Of a stretch of DNA of 64,000 nucleotides, positions 11,590-23,261 are shown one piece after another. Source of the DNA: Panax quinquefolius. Taxonomy: Eukaryota > Streptophyta > Magnoliopsida > Apiales > Araliaceae. The DNA lies in the NCBI GenBank assembly GCA_020205615.1, contig CM035164.1:3499501-3563500 (forward strand), given 5' to 3'. Under the pieces are notes generated by a model that saw only the letters and a program-made list of their open reading frames with translations, did not search any database and was not told the DNA's origin. Position numbers and translations under genes: made by a program. Numbering within the stretch: the stretch's first letter is position 1; each line of letters begins with the position of its first letter.

Positions 11590-12800
11590 AATAGTGTGGT
11601 CGTAGTCTTTCAATAGCTCGAGCCAATGTCATTTGCCGCGTGTTAAGTTCTTTTGGTGAAGTGAAGAAATATTTAAGGCTTTTATGGTGCGAATATATCT
11701 CCACTTTCTCCCCATATAGATAGTGCCTCCATATCTTTAAGCGGCGAAACGCATCGCTGCCAACTCTAGATCATGAGTAGGATAATTCCTCTCACACTCT
11801 TTAAGTTGTCGCGAGGCATAGGCTATGACTTTCCCACGTTGCATGAGAACACATCCTAACCCTTTGCACAAGCATCATTTGTAGATAACAAATCCATTCG
11901 AACCGGATGGTATTGTTAGAAACAGTCTTAGAAATAAGTCTCCTCTTAAGCTCTTGGAAACTCTTCTCGCATTCTTCACTCCAAACGAATTTTGTATCCT
12001 TCCGAGTTAGGCGAGTTAATGGAGTAGCGATTCAAGAAAACCCTTCCACGAATCTCCGATAATAACCACCAGCTAAGCCCAAAAAGCTACGTACTTGATC
12101 ACCAAACTTGGTTGCTCTAACTTTGTATTGCTTCAATCTTGGCGGACAACGGATACTCCATGTTTTGACACCACGTGCCCAAGGAATGCTACTTCCTCGA
12201 GCGAACTCGCATTTCTTCAATTTGGCATATAGTTTGTTTTCACGAAGCCTTTGGAGTACCGACTTCAAAATGGTGCTCATGATCTTCACGACTTTTGGAA
12301 TATATAAGGATGTCATCAATAAAGACAACAACGAATCGATCCAAATATTCCTTGAATACTCGGTTCATCATATCCATGAAAGCAGCAGGAGCATTAGTCA
12401 ATCCGAAAGACATGACTAAGAATTCATAATGCCCATACCGAGTTACGAAGGCGCTTTGGAATATCCTCGATTCTAATCTTGGTGATGATATCCGAGCGAA
12501 GATCGATTTTTGAAAAGAATTGTGCCCCTTACAATCGGGTCAAACAAGTCATCAATACGAGGTAGAGGATACCTATTCTTGATGGTGACATGGTTCAATT
12601 CTCGATAGTCGATACAAAGTCGCATACTCCCGTCTTTCTTTTTACAAATAAAAGGAGCACCCCAAGGAGATGTACTAGGGCCGAATGAAACCGATGTCCA
12701 ACAATTCACGTAGTTGGACCTTTAACTCTGAAGTTCAATAGGAGCCATTCGATATGGGGTTTTAGAAATGGGCTTTGTATCGGGTTCAAGATCAATAAAG
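11590..12800 (-). pseudogene. G2 reverse transcriptase and RNase H
   Basis: RT palm segment [20 protein letters not shown] is at about 12600-12670. The catalytic FIDD codons are at 12312-12323, in a frame different from the surrounding reading. The thumb segment ([17 protein letters not shown]) has an extra Gly. RNase H homology continues to about 11600 but is scattered over frames. The layout equals G1's RT-RNaseH at 2534-3880. Confidence 0.82.
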
Positions 12801-12979
12801 AATTCAACTTCACGTTACGGGGGTGGGCGGGAAGTTCTTGAAATACGTCGGAAAAGTCAATAACAACAGAATATTATTCAAATTTGACGTGTCTTTATTC
12901 AAATCCATAACATGGGCTAAGAAAGCTTGACATCCGTTTTTCAATAAGCGAATAGCTTTATGATTAGATATGATGATGA

Positions 12980-13315
12980 TTGATTTTAATGGTTTAGTTG
13001 CTTGAATTTGTACAACAACAGTTGGTTAGGAATATGAAAACTAACAACCTTACGAAAACAATCAATTTTGGCATGATGAGTAGTTAACCAATTAATCCCT
13101 AAAATCACATCAAAAGCAAGTATCTTTAAAGAGATAAGGTCAATGGTAAGGTAATGGTGCCAACTTGAATCAAACAAGATTTATAAACGATGGATGTGAT
13201 GAAAGTTTCTCCGAGTCAAGTTTAAACGTTGAGCACAAGCGGGAGAGATAAATGAATGGGTAAAGACCGTGATCAAGTAAGGTATAAACTTAAACTTGAG
13301 AATTTATAAATAGCT
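12980..13315 (-). pseudogene. G2 protease remnant
   Basis: The conserved second protease segment ILAFDVILGINWLTTHHAKI is readable at about 13040-13130. The active-site region around 13230-13290 is frameshifted, and a piece of the LGETF loop is missing when compared with G1 (4190-4260). It lies between gag and RT as expected. Confidence 0.75.
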
Positions 13316-13329
13316 TACCCGTGATCACC

Positions 13330-14540
13330 TCGTTTGGGTTCTTCGCATTTTGACCGATCCACAACAAACGCTCTTCCCGAATCGTTGACTTTGACTTTTT
13401 GGGACGATCTTTTGAGTCACCGTCCCATTGAACTAGGTTTCGCTACTGCATAATGATCTCGGCGATATGTCATTCCTTTCCACAATTATAGCATACCTTG
13501 AACTGTTGTGGACGGTTTGGACCGATATGTCCCTCTTTCCGCATTTATAGCATATAATGACCGGTCGTTCTCCTCCCCTTAGAACCGGTTGTTGTGTTCA
13601 GACCTTTGTCGTCTTCATATAGGTCGTTGTTAAATCTCCTCTTTTAAAATCTCCTCCCGACTTCGCTTCTTCTATTTTCATGGCCATGATTACCACCAGA
13701 GTGGTTACCATTTTGTCCGTCTGTTTTTTCTCCGTTGGTTATCATTATTACATTGATTGCTATCTCTCGTACGATCCTCGGTTGTGGTCCTCAACACCAT
13801 ACTCGTTATCTCGCTTCTAATAATTGACCCTGTTTACACACATCCGAATAGAGAAAGTTTATGAGAAATGAGATCTTGACGTATCTGGGGTTTCAAACCT
13901 CTAAGAAACATCCGCGTCATCGTTCCTCATTCTCCACCAAATGAGGTGCAAACACGGATAACTCTGCAAACTTTGCCTCGTCTTGAGACACCGTCGTGTT
14001 GTTTTGCTCTAATCGATGAACTCCACTTCCTTCATATGTCGAACACTTTTAGGAAAGTATTTGTCATTAAATAGTTTAAAACGTTTCCCAAGACATCTTT
14101 GAGTCTTGCTAGATGGAGTGCGCTTCACGAGACTCCCACCAATGAGTCCGCCTTTCGCCACGGAACATAAAGGTGGCGAATGGAACCTTCTGTTCTCCGT
14201 GCATCCCAAGACATCGAATATCTTGGTAATTTGTTTGACCCATGTTTCATGGCATGATCGGATCGGCTTTCCTTAAATTCAGTGGTCCCAACTCTTTGAA
14301 TCTTGCTTGGTTGTGACAACCCGTGAATTGCTTTCATTTCCTCCATATTTTGAACACGAGTCTCCTCGTCGATTTTTGCATGAATCGCAAAAAGCTTCTA
14401 AACATCCCCTCATTCATCATCTGCTTTCGGTGGTGTTGTTCACGGGAGGAACATTGCCGACTTGTTGCACGTTCTCCTCGTTGGTGAGTACAAAGCGTCT
14501 CCACGGTCTCATTTCCATTGTTAATATTCTCGATCGACAT
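13330..14540 (-). pseudogene. G2 gag
   Basis: The ATG at 14540 (MSIENINNGNETVETL) follows the usual leader. The capsid segment and the FKLFNDKYFPKSVRHMKEVE stretch (14030-14090) are recognisable. A zinc-knuckle area appears near 13480-13560. The frame is broken at about ten places by small indels, many at former CAG/CTG sites when compared with G1, G4 and G7 gag. Confidence 0.78.
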
Positions 14541-14731
14541 TCTCAAATCACCGTCATAAAACAAGGGTTAATTAAGGAAATCAATATATCACATAATATC
14601 CTTATATCTTGACCAACTAAAAAAATAAGCTTAGGTAGGACACACTTTGCGAAGGATTTACTCGTCTCTCCCTCCTAGTTCTATTCCCGATCTCATTGGA
14701 TATCATATCCTAAAGCTACGATGCCAATCAG

Positions 14732-17425
14732 TGTGGCGCCCCCAAAATAGGTATACATCACCTATTACGAGTTGTCAATACATGGTACAAAAACAACTAC
14801 AACTTTATTATTACAACAAAAAGCGTGAGTTTGAATACAAATATTATCTTCTAGACAATATCTATACTCAAATAAATCCTCATCACATTTATTGATACAT
14901 TATTTTACAAAAATGGTGAGGACTACTAAACAATCCTTTCTAAAACCTTCATTCCATACCCCGAGGCTAAATACTTTCGCTATATTCTCGCCTCACGAGA
15001 AGAAAAATGGAACAAAAAGGAAAAGGGTGAGCTCAACTAGCCCGATAAAGAATATTATGACTAAGATAATATACAACAAATTACCGTTAGTCTTCAACAG
15101 GAAAAATCTAATAGAATACAATAGACAACAAATTTTAAATCAATATTCGCAGTTGAAATAATAATTCATTAGAAGAGTTAAGTAGAGAATGCAAACTACT
15201 ATCTTACATGTATGAATTTAAAAGTTCATCGTCTATCTTTTATCCTGTAACATCAATCAATATACATCTGGAATCAAATATTCATCTTTGCACTCTGAAA
15301 GCCGAAGATATTCATCGATTAATGGTCATGTTCATCTAAACACTGCTCATCTTTGCACTTCTGACCCAAAGATATTCTTGAAAATCATTCATCTTTGCAC
15401 TACTGGGCCAAAGATATTCAATAATATCATCATTTAAGATGAGGATGATGAAAAATATTTTTAAAGCGAATCCAAAGAAACAAAATGACAAGGATTAAGG
15501 ATTAAGGATTAGTACTTTGTTTTATCCATGTTCAAAAATACCTCAAAAATAATCATAGTGGTGTAAAATTCAAGAATGATCAAAACATGGATACAATCAA
15601 AGCTAGTATCCGAATAGATATTTTGGACAAAAGAAGAAATTTTATTTTTCTATGAATAGTCTTCAGTATCGTGAATAGTCTTGGTAGTATCGTGAATAAG
15701 TAACTCAGACACCAAAAGATAGAAATTCCACAAAAAAAACATCTTCACGCTTCATGAATAGTACTGCGTGAATAGTAACTTTCGTGAATAGTAACTCATG
15801 AATAGTAACTCGTGAATAGTAACTCATGAATAGTAACCTCGACATGAAAAAGTTCCAAATTTGATAAAAAGTTCCAACCAATATTTCAAAGATAATGATA
15901 TTGAAGAAATAATATCATTTGAGAAGAAAATAATATCCCTTACCTCGAAAGATTAGTACTTCTAAATTTGGAATACTGAGGTATAGTCTTCAAGGAAACT
16001 TTGCATGAGTCTAACAATACTCAAAGTATACTCACAAGAATACGCTCAATATATCGAGAGAGAAATAGAGAGAAACTTGGGTTTACGGTGTGTTTTCAAT
16101 TCTAACCTAAGCACCTATTTATAGGAAAATGCTTAGAACACCAAAAGCGAAAATTGAATATAATATTAATATATTTTTCACATTTTCTTTAGCCCACCTT
16201 AGACAACTGATCTCAGCCCATTTGAATCACATGTGAGGCCAACTTAGTTGCAAAAAACGCGTTTTCTCAAAATAATTAACTAAAACTCCCAAAATTAATT
16301 ATTTGAACTTCAATAATTCATAATAAATAGCCCTTTCATCAGAAAATTCGAATCTCTTGAGTTTATATAGGAAATTCAATTCTCTACAACTTTGCGGAAG
16401 AAAGTTTTTCCAAATTCTAAATAGAAATTGGCCAAAATCCACAAGCCAGGCGATTTTACACGGTATAATCAAATTTGATTCGATAATTGTGTCCACCAAC
16501 ACACAAAACATGTGTTAAACATTTAATGCCACAAAATACTCTTCCTCCTCATATACTCATATATCCCACATTCATTGTAAAAATATCATCGTTAATATAT
16601 TATTAAAATAATATATTTAAATGAATTATTTTATCGAAAAAGATAAAATATTAATTTTCAACAATTGTCACATTAAAATTTTCTCCATCTATATCCTCAT
16701 AAAATCAATATTTTTCTCATCATATAAATCAATAATTAATTATTCATAAATAATATTACGTAATCACATTATTAATGACCGAGGCGGTTCCTGGGATAGA
16801 GGGGCTTTCCAATAAGAATTTCTTCTTCTTGGCGGCGTAATTAGGTGACCAAACCTCTCCTTAAACGAACTTTCTAGACATTGCCAATAATGTTATCTAA
16901 TAATATTATTCAGATAATATGACTTATTGCTTCGATAATGAAAAATACTTGTGTAATGACAATTATTGAAACAATGATATATAAAATATCAATATGAGCA
17001 ATTATTAACTCAATAAAATCTTTGAGCGATAATTCTTTGTAACCATTATTGAGTAGTGCCTTCTACGTAAGAATCAATAATTGGTGCAATACTGCGTCTT
17101 CTTGTGTTTTTTACCATAGGGTATTTTAACGATGATAATCTGTAATAACCACGCTAGTTATTTTTAAACAACTTATATTTGTCGTTTTCTTCATCCAATC
17201 GCTTTCCGTTATGGGGCCCACACATGGTCAATTGTGGCCGTATTTAATATTCCCCACAACGATCTGAATATTCTCCGACAACAATGAATATTTTATAACC
17301 ACTTGCTTATTTTAAAATATTTGCGTATTTTACCCTAACTATCCACATTAATCAAATCAACCTTTACTATTTCAAAATAATAAATAGAAAATTAAATTTC
17401 ATTAATAATAAGTTGAGGTCTTACA
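14732..17425 (-). repeat. G2 5' LTR
   Basis: Partner of the LTR at 7305-9999, only one base different in length. It begins TGTGGCGCCCCC on plus and ends GGTCTTACA. The sense TATA box is at 16115-16124, the GAATAGT array at about 15745-15840 and hairpin repeats at about 15280-15420. The degenerate primer site (14717-14731) follows in sense. Confidence 0.92.
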
Positions 17426-17430
17426 GAAAG

Positions 17431-18473
17431 GATACTATGCTGCACTATGCAATAAAATATAATATATTCTAAATATATATATATATATATATATATATTT
17501 AAAATCTAATAAAAAAATAACTTTATAAAAGTATTACATTTTATATAAAAAAGATTTTACTATCTGAAAACACTATGCAAGCACTATGCAACACTATGCA
17601 TAATAAAATATAATATATTCTAATTATTGTCTAATAAAACAAATAACTTTATAAAAGTATTTTGTTTTTTATATAAAAAGATTTTACTATGCAAAACACT
17701 ATGTATAATAGAATATTATATATTTTATTTATAGTCTAATAAAACGAATAACTTTATAAAAGTATTCTGTTTTATATAAAAAGCTTTTTTGTTTTATTAC
17801 ATTAATAATACTAATAAAACAAAACTTATCATCATTATTATAATTCACAATATTAATCGACCAGGTCGTTCCCAGGAAAGAGGGAGCTTTCCAATAAGGA
17901 TTTCTCCCCATTGGCGCGCAATTAGGTGACCTAACCTCTCCTTGATAGAACTTCTAGACATCGTTAATATTGCAAATAATAATATTAATAACTTTGTCAT
18001 CTCAATTATTGATTATAAAATATTGACAATAATTGAATCAAATAACGTGAGATCTTGTCATTAATTATCTTTGTAACAATAATTGAACAAAACTGAGTGA
18101 CTTCTCATGTAAGCATCAATAATCAATACCATGTGCTACTGTGTAACTATGCGTATTACTGTACTTTTAACACTGGGTGTTTCAACAGTTAACAGTAAAA
18201 CTTCTGCCGTTATTTTCATAAAGTATTTTTGTCATTTTCTCAATCCGACAATAATTCCGTTGTGGGGTCCACCAATGATTGTGCTGTTGTACGAATATTC
18301 CCTGTTAAAACGAATATTCCCCGACCAATCGAATATTATATAACAACTTGCGTACTTTGCAAAATTTATAAATATTACCCACAACTATAACATTATATCA
18401 AATTCATTCCATAATATTCAAAAATGATATTTATAGAAAATTCATCTTTATTTATAAAAGTTGGGGTCTTACA
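17431..18473 (-). repeat. G1 5' LTR, U3 half
   Basis: Continuation of the LTR interrupted at 7304. It holds AT-rich repeats with ACTATGCAA/TAATATATTC motifs that match 54440-54780 (G6 LTR). It also has a (TA)n run (17475-17499), the U3 module with GGAAAG...CTTTCC and CCAAT...ATTGG inverted repeats (17850-17965), and the LTR start at 18473 (TGTAAGACCCC in sense). Confidence 0.88.
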
Positions 18474-19012
18474 TATGTATTATCTCTAGTAAATTCTAAA
18501 TTTACTTTTCACTTGAACACGCTCAGAGAAAACCCCAGTATTGCATTGTCATTTTTTCACCAATTGAAAGAAGATGTTAGAGGTTATATAGTCAAAAATT
18601 ATGCAATTGGATTTTGAAATTTTGAATTTGTTTGATGCGTTATTGGAGGGACTTATAGCTGAGGGGCTTGAGCACTTGATGCATTGGTTAATGTCAATGC
18701 TATAATAGTAATAGTCTAATAGATTATTTTTCAAAATAGGTATAGTTAGGATTATATTCTATAAGTCCTCCCTGCAATATATGTATTAGAATTTCATTAT
18801 ATCTCCAGTATATACTTTTAATTTTTAGGGAACTAGATAAACATTTTTGCTTGTTATTGAATATATGGTCTCCGTTGTTTTATATAACGTATGTTTTAGT
18901 TTTAAAGCATGTTTGATATAATTCTCATTGCCGACTCTGTCACTAATTTAATTGCTCGATGTAAGTTTTATGTTAAATTTTATTGAAGGCTTAGACTTTT
19001 TTATTGTTTCAA
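18474..19012. other. Unassigned spacer right of G1
   Basis: No LTR or transposase similarity is recognised. The stretch 18560-18705 reads as short protein-like pieces on plus in two frames (for example LIAEGLEHLMHWLMSML), but there is no start, no splice support and no recognisable family. It may be host DNA or the interior of the hAT-like element that ends at 19200. Confidence 0.4.
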
Positions 19013-19200
19013 TTGGTTTTGGGCACCGAAACCGCACCAAATAAAACCGTACCAAGACACTTTAAAACCGCACCTTTTTAATCACAAACGGTTTAGGTAA
19101 TGCGCTTTTGAATTTTTCAAATCGCACCTAAGCGGTTTCGGGTGCGGTTTGGACTTCAAACCGCACCAAACCGCACCAAGCCGCACCATGCTCACCCCTA
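19013..19200. mobile_element. Terminal part of a hAT-like transposon
   Basis: A dense set of AACCGCACC/GGTGCGGTTT sub-repeats in both orientations ends with CCATGCTCACCCCTA, the reverse complement of a TAGGGGTGAGCATGG end. Such ends with subterminal GGTGCGGTTT repeats are common in plant hAT elements. Only one end is visible. The other end and the target duplication were not found, so the left border is a guess. Directly after 19200 an LTR is cut in mid-sequence. Confidence 0.55.
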
Positions 19201-19951
19201 ATTATGACCATGAATTATGTATTGGTATAATCATGACCTGTAATATTACAAATAATGTGGTAAAAGTTCTCATTGGCCCGTAGTGCATTGATGGATAGTT
19301 GTTTGGCATGATCATGACCACCGGTGATAATAACGAATATCCTTGACCCGTAGTGCATGAATAATTCGTGGATGTGATACTAACGAATATCCTTGGCCCG
19401 TAGTGCATGGATAATTCGATGATGTGGATTATTTGTTGAGCTGTGTTACAGAGATATAATATTGATGATGAACTTTTAAATCATAGAAAATAGTAAACAT
19501 CATGCTCTACTTGACCCTTCTAATGAATTGCTTGTTTCGCTGCAGTTAAACTTGTTGTCTATTGTATTCCATCAGCTTTTATACTGTTGAAGATTAATGA
19601 TAATTTATTCTACATTATCTTAGACATAATATTCTTTACTGGGCTAGTTGAGCTCACCCTTTTCTTTTATTGTTCTTTTCAGGAAATGAGAATATAGTTG
19701 AGACTAGTCGGGGAATGGAGTGATGGTCCAAGATGGTGACTATAGTAGTCCTCACTATTCTATGAAATAATGTGATAATAATTGTAATGAGGACTTTATT
19801 TGAGTTTGGATATTGTCTACGAGACAATATTCGTGTTAAAATTCTCAGCTTACGTTTGTCGTATTGTGTAAATTAAGTTTATATTTAAATTATGTACAAT
19901 GTATTTGGCGACTCAGAATGAGTTATGTATATCTATTTTGGGGGCGTCACA
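19201..19951 (+). repeat. G3 5' LTR fragment
   Basis: Matches the last 750 bp of family B LTRs. It contains hairpin repeats at 19269, 19340 and 19387, the AGTCCTCA...TGAGGACT pair (19747-19795), and a perfect 9-bp stem with a 3-nt loop (19810-19830). It ends GGCGTCACA. Confidence 0.85.
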
Positions 19952-20147
19952 GTTGGTATCAAAGCTTAGGGATATGATCCTTGGCGGATATTTGAGGCTA
20001 GAACTAGGAGGGGATAGACGGGTAAATTCTTCGGTAGTGTGTCATACGGCTCATACCTAAGCTTATTTGTTATTTAATTGATTGGTCGAAATATAGGGAT
20101 AATATGTGACATTTCAATTAACCCTTGTTTTGTGGCAGTGTTTGAAA

Positions 20148-21179
20148 ATGGCATATGAAAATTTTGAGACAAGAAATGGAGCACATGAGACTGTTGAGAC
20201 ACCGCTAATTTATAACCAGGATAATGTGCATCAGGAAGGCAATAATCCTCATGTAAATAACACCGACCAAATGATGAAAGATGAGATATTTAGGAGCTTT
20301 CTGCAATTCATGCAACACCAAACGAGAGAGATTCCTATTCAAAATGTAAGTGGAGTCAATGGCAACTCTCGGCTGGTCACCACTAAGCAATTCAAGGAGC
20401 TGGGACCACCAGAGTTTTTAGGAAAGCCAGAACCACTTAAGGCAGATACGTGAATTAAGCAGATCACCAAGATATTTGATGTCTTGGGATGCTATATGGA
20501 GCAAAAGGTTCCCTTTGCCACCTTTATGTTGTGAAGAGAGGCGGATTATTGGTGGGAATCTGTAAAACGTACTTTACCTTCCGCACTAAAGATGTCTTGG
20601 AAGAAGTTCCAAGAATTATTCAACGACAAGTACTTTTCTAAAAGTATTCGTCATGTGGAGGAGATAGAATTCATCAAGTTGGAGCAAAACAATATGATCG
20701 TATCGCAATACGAGGCTAAATTTACGGAATTATCCCGGTTTGCATCCCATTTGGTTGATAATGAGGAGCGAATGACGCGAATGTTTCTGCGAGGTTTGAA
20801 ACCCGAAATACATCAATATCTCATTTCTCACAAACTTTGCTTGTATTCAGATGTTGTGAATATGGCTCAGTTATTGGAGTGCGATAATGAGTCAGCCCAA
20901 CCAAAAGATAGTAGCCGACAAAACTATAATACCAGTGGTAGCAGTCATCGAAGCGGTGACAACAAACGTGGAGGAAATCATCATGCCAGAAATGGTAACC
21001 ACTTCAGTGGTAATCATGGCCAAAATAATAGAAGGAATGAGTCAAGTGGAAATTTCAAAAAGTGAAGGTTCAATAATGATGGAAAGACAACAATACCAGC
21101 ACATGTTTTTAAGGAAGGTGAATGACCACCGATTGTATGCTACAGATGCAGAGGGGAGGGACACATCAGTCCAAACTGT
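20148..21179 (+). pseudogene. G3 gag
   Basis: The ATG at 20148 begins MAYENFETRNGAHETVETP. The capsid segments (ITKIFDVLGC, FQELFNDKYFSKSIRHVEE, FLRGLKPEIHQYLISHKLC) are present. Stops interrupt it near 20451 and 20533, and a TGA near 21063. The zinc-knuckle DNA (about 21125-21178) is in a shifted frame, and the reading then runs into LTR sequence. It is closest in text to G1 and G7 gag. Confidence 0.85.
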
Positions 21180-22331
21180 GGATAATTCGTGGATGTGATA
21201 CTAATGAATATTCTTAAGCTCGTAGTGCGTGGATAATTCAGTGATGTGGATTATTTATTGAGCTGAGCCTCAGCGATAAAGTTGATGATAAACTCTTTAA
21301 ATCATAGAATATAGTAGATATCATGCTCTACTTGACACTTTTAATGGATTGCTTGTTCCGCTGCAGTTAAAAAATATATCTATATGTGCTCAATTTTAAT
21401 TTAAAAAATTATAACTTTAAAAAAAAAAATTGGGCATTTATTTTGAGACGGACGGAGTAAAACATTTCACTGTATAAAACTGTGTCCAAATAGATAAAAA
21501 AATTTAAATGAAAAATGATGTGTTTTGGGGGGGGGGGGGGGGGAAGAGGCATGCTTATTGGGTTTGTCTTAATTTTGGGCAACAATATACTAGTTGTTGC
21601 AAAAAAATGTATTAAATACACAATGAAAAAAAATTGTAGCCAATGAATGTGGCCTATATTAGGCAACGAAATATAGCAACAAAAAAGTTTTCGTTGCCGA
21701 CGATGAGGAGAAATCTCATCGGCAACAAAAAAGTAAATAGGTGGTGGTTTTTTTTCCCGCCAACAATTTGGCAACGAATTTTTGCAACGACTTATGAATT
21801 TCGTTGCGAAAAATGAAAGCATTTCATAAACTGCAACGAATGACAAATTTTGTTGCTAAATATGCATTTTTGGCAACGACTTTATAAGTCGTTATCCGAA
21901 AAATTGTTGCCAAATGTCTATTTTTTTGTAGTGTTTGTTGTTTATTATTCTATTAGTTTAACACTGTTGAAAGCTAACGATAATTTATTCTGCATTATCT
22001 TACTCATAATATTCTTTACTGGGCTAGTTGAGCTCACCCTTTGCTTTCATTGTTCTCTTCAGGAAATGAGAACATAGTTGGGACTAGTCGGAGAACAGAG
22101 TAATGGTCGGAGATGGTGGATATAGTAGTCCCCACTATTCTATGAAATAGTGTAATAATAATTGTAATGAGGACTTTATTTTAGTTTGGATACTGTCTAC
22201 GAGACAATATCCGTGTTAAAACTCTCAACTACGTTTTGTCGTATTGTGTAAATGAAGTTTATATTTAAGTTATGTAGCATGTATTTGGCGACTCAGAATG
22301 GGTAATGTATACCTATTTTGGAGGCGTCACA
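21180..22331 (+). repeat. G3 3' LTR fragment with inserted DNA-transposon debris
   Basis: LTR sequence resumes abruptly at GGATAATTCGTGGATGTGAT (21180), runs to about 21376 and continues at about 21936 to the LTR end GAGGCGTCACA (22331). The interruption is the composite at 21377-21935. The right flank begins GTAGT. No left partner for a target duplication is available. Confidence 0.8.
21377..21935. mobile_element. Mariner-like MITE piece and CACTA transposon end inside G3 LTR
   Basis: The left part carries, on the minus strand, TACTCCGTCCGTCTCAAAAT, resembling Stowaway/mariner-like MITE ends, followed by a 17-18-bp poly-G run (21528-21543). The right part ends TTTTTTTGTAGTG at about 21935. 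That is the reverse complement of CACTACAAAAAAA, the classical CACTA terminus, and GCAACGA/TCGTTGC subterminal repeats occur in both orientations (21590-21920). The left CACTA end was not found, so it is a truncated, non-coding copy. Confidence 0.65.
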
Positions 22332-23256
22332 GTAGTATATATTACGTATACAAAATAACTGGTGGGATTATGGGATGCAATTAAGCGCAACAAGGAATTA
22401 ACTGCTCCCATGTTCCTTAGGTCATGTTTGGCTAGCGCCAAATTATCTCCTTTCTCATTATTTTAATTAATTCGGTTATGATATAGTTTATTTGTGACAC
22501 TTTAATTAATGAAATAATATTATTTAACTCAATTAAATAAAAGAAAATATTACCCATTAAATCACATCATCACATACTTAAAATTCCCATTTATTATTTA
22601 TAAAAAATAAATAAACCTCTAATTAATTATTAAATTAATTAAAATAATATTAAAATTATTTAACAACTCATTTAATTTAATTATCTTAATTAAATTCACA
22701 CTTTGAACTATAAAATTATTCCTCGTTAATTTAATTAATGTAACACATTTAATTAAATTAACAATTCCATCAAATAATTATTTAACTCAATAAATAAAAC
22801 AACAAAATATTTATTTAATTCAATAAATATTTTAAAATTTATTACTAAAGTCTCGTTAAATCACGAGAGAGAGGAGAGAGCAAATAAGTTATTTTTTTCA
22901 ATTTTTCCTCATCCTTTTATATGCTCTTCCAATATAAAAAGGGTATTATTTAATTAATTAAATTTTGGGAACTTTTGTCAATTGTATAAAAATTTAATGT
23001 TATTCGTGTTAAAAATATAATTTGTATGTTTAAAAGTTTATTGATTTTTTCGGTAATTAAGTATTTTTAAAATTTTAAACTAAAAAATATATTTGGTAAT
23101 CTTTGTATTAATATTAAATTTTAATAATTTAACATATAATAATTATGTATAAGGATTTATACAAATTTAATAAGTCAAAATAAGTATTTATATAAATATT
23201 ATACGAATTAGGTACTTGAAGTAGTAAATTGTGATTTTGGTTGTATTTGATGTAAC
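22332..23256. other. AT-rich spacer between G3 and G4
   Basis: Very AT-rich with many TTAATTAA and AATAAATA runs and a GA-rich patch (22866-22882). I see no coding frame, LTR end or transposon terminus. It may be host intergenic DNA or an old decayed element. Confidence 0.5.
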
Positions 23257-23261
23257 ATAAG
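23257..23261. repeat. G4 target duplication, left copy (ATAAG)
   Basis: ATAAG directly precedes the LTR start TGTAAGACC at 23262. The identical ATAAG follows the 3' LTR end at 58913-58917. Confidence 0.93.

Larger units (their letters stand above)
7305..17425 (-). mobile_element. G2: complete Ty3/gypsy chromovirus, family A
   Basis: A 10,121-bp element with two LTRs of 2,695 and 2,694 bp, both TG...CA. The exact 5-bp target duplication GAAAG is at 7300-7304 and 17426-17430. The internal region (10000-14731) holds gag and pol in standard gypsy order on the minus strand. All frames are heavily broken. Many differences between its two LTRs fall at CAG/CTG sites (see findings), so some breaks may be consensus errors. 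Confidence 0.93.
277..18473 (-). mobile_element. G1: Ty3/gypsy chromovirus (Tekay/Del-like), nested and truncated
   Basis: A minus-strand element whose 3' LTR remnant is 277-560, internal region 561-5738 and 5' LTR 5739-7304 plus 17431-18473. The 5' LTR is split by G2 (7305-17425). Read leftwards the gene order is gag, protease, RT-RNaseH, integrase, chromodomain. The left LTR was cut by G0. Combined 5' LTR length is about 2.61 kb, like other family B LTRs here. It is inactive: gag and pol have stops and frameshifts, a MITE interrupts integrase and both LTRs are split. The right-hand target duplication would be TATGT (18474-18478), but its partner is outside the window. Confidence 0.85.
19201..22331 (+). 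mobile_element. G3: gypsy remnant (LTR fragment - gag - LTR fragment)
   Basis: A truncated 5' LTR (19201-19951), primer site (19954-19965, TGGTATCAAAGC), degenerate gag (20148-21179) and a 3' LTR fragment (21180-22331). There is no pol. The 5' LTR starts in mid-LTR at the hAT-like end. Gag jumps straight into LTR sequence at about 21180, showing a large internal deletion. DNA-transposon debris interrupts the 3' LTR (21377-21935). Confidence 0.82.

Noticed and set aside
18549..18734. Host exon or transposase piece near 18560-18705
   Set aside because: Plus-strand protein-like text spans two frames with no motif or splice sites; not enough to call a gene.
21409..21846. 145-codon minus-strand frame with a poly-Pro run
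   Set aside because: The Pro run is the translation of a poly-G homopolymer inside transposon debris.
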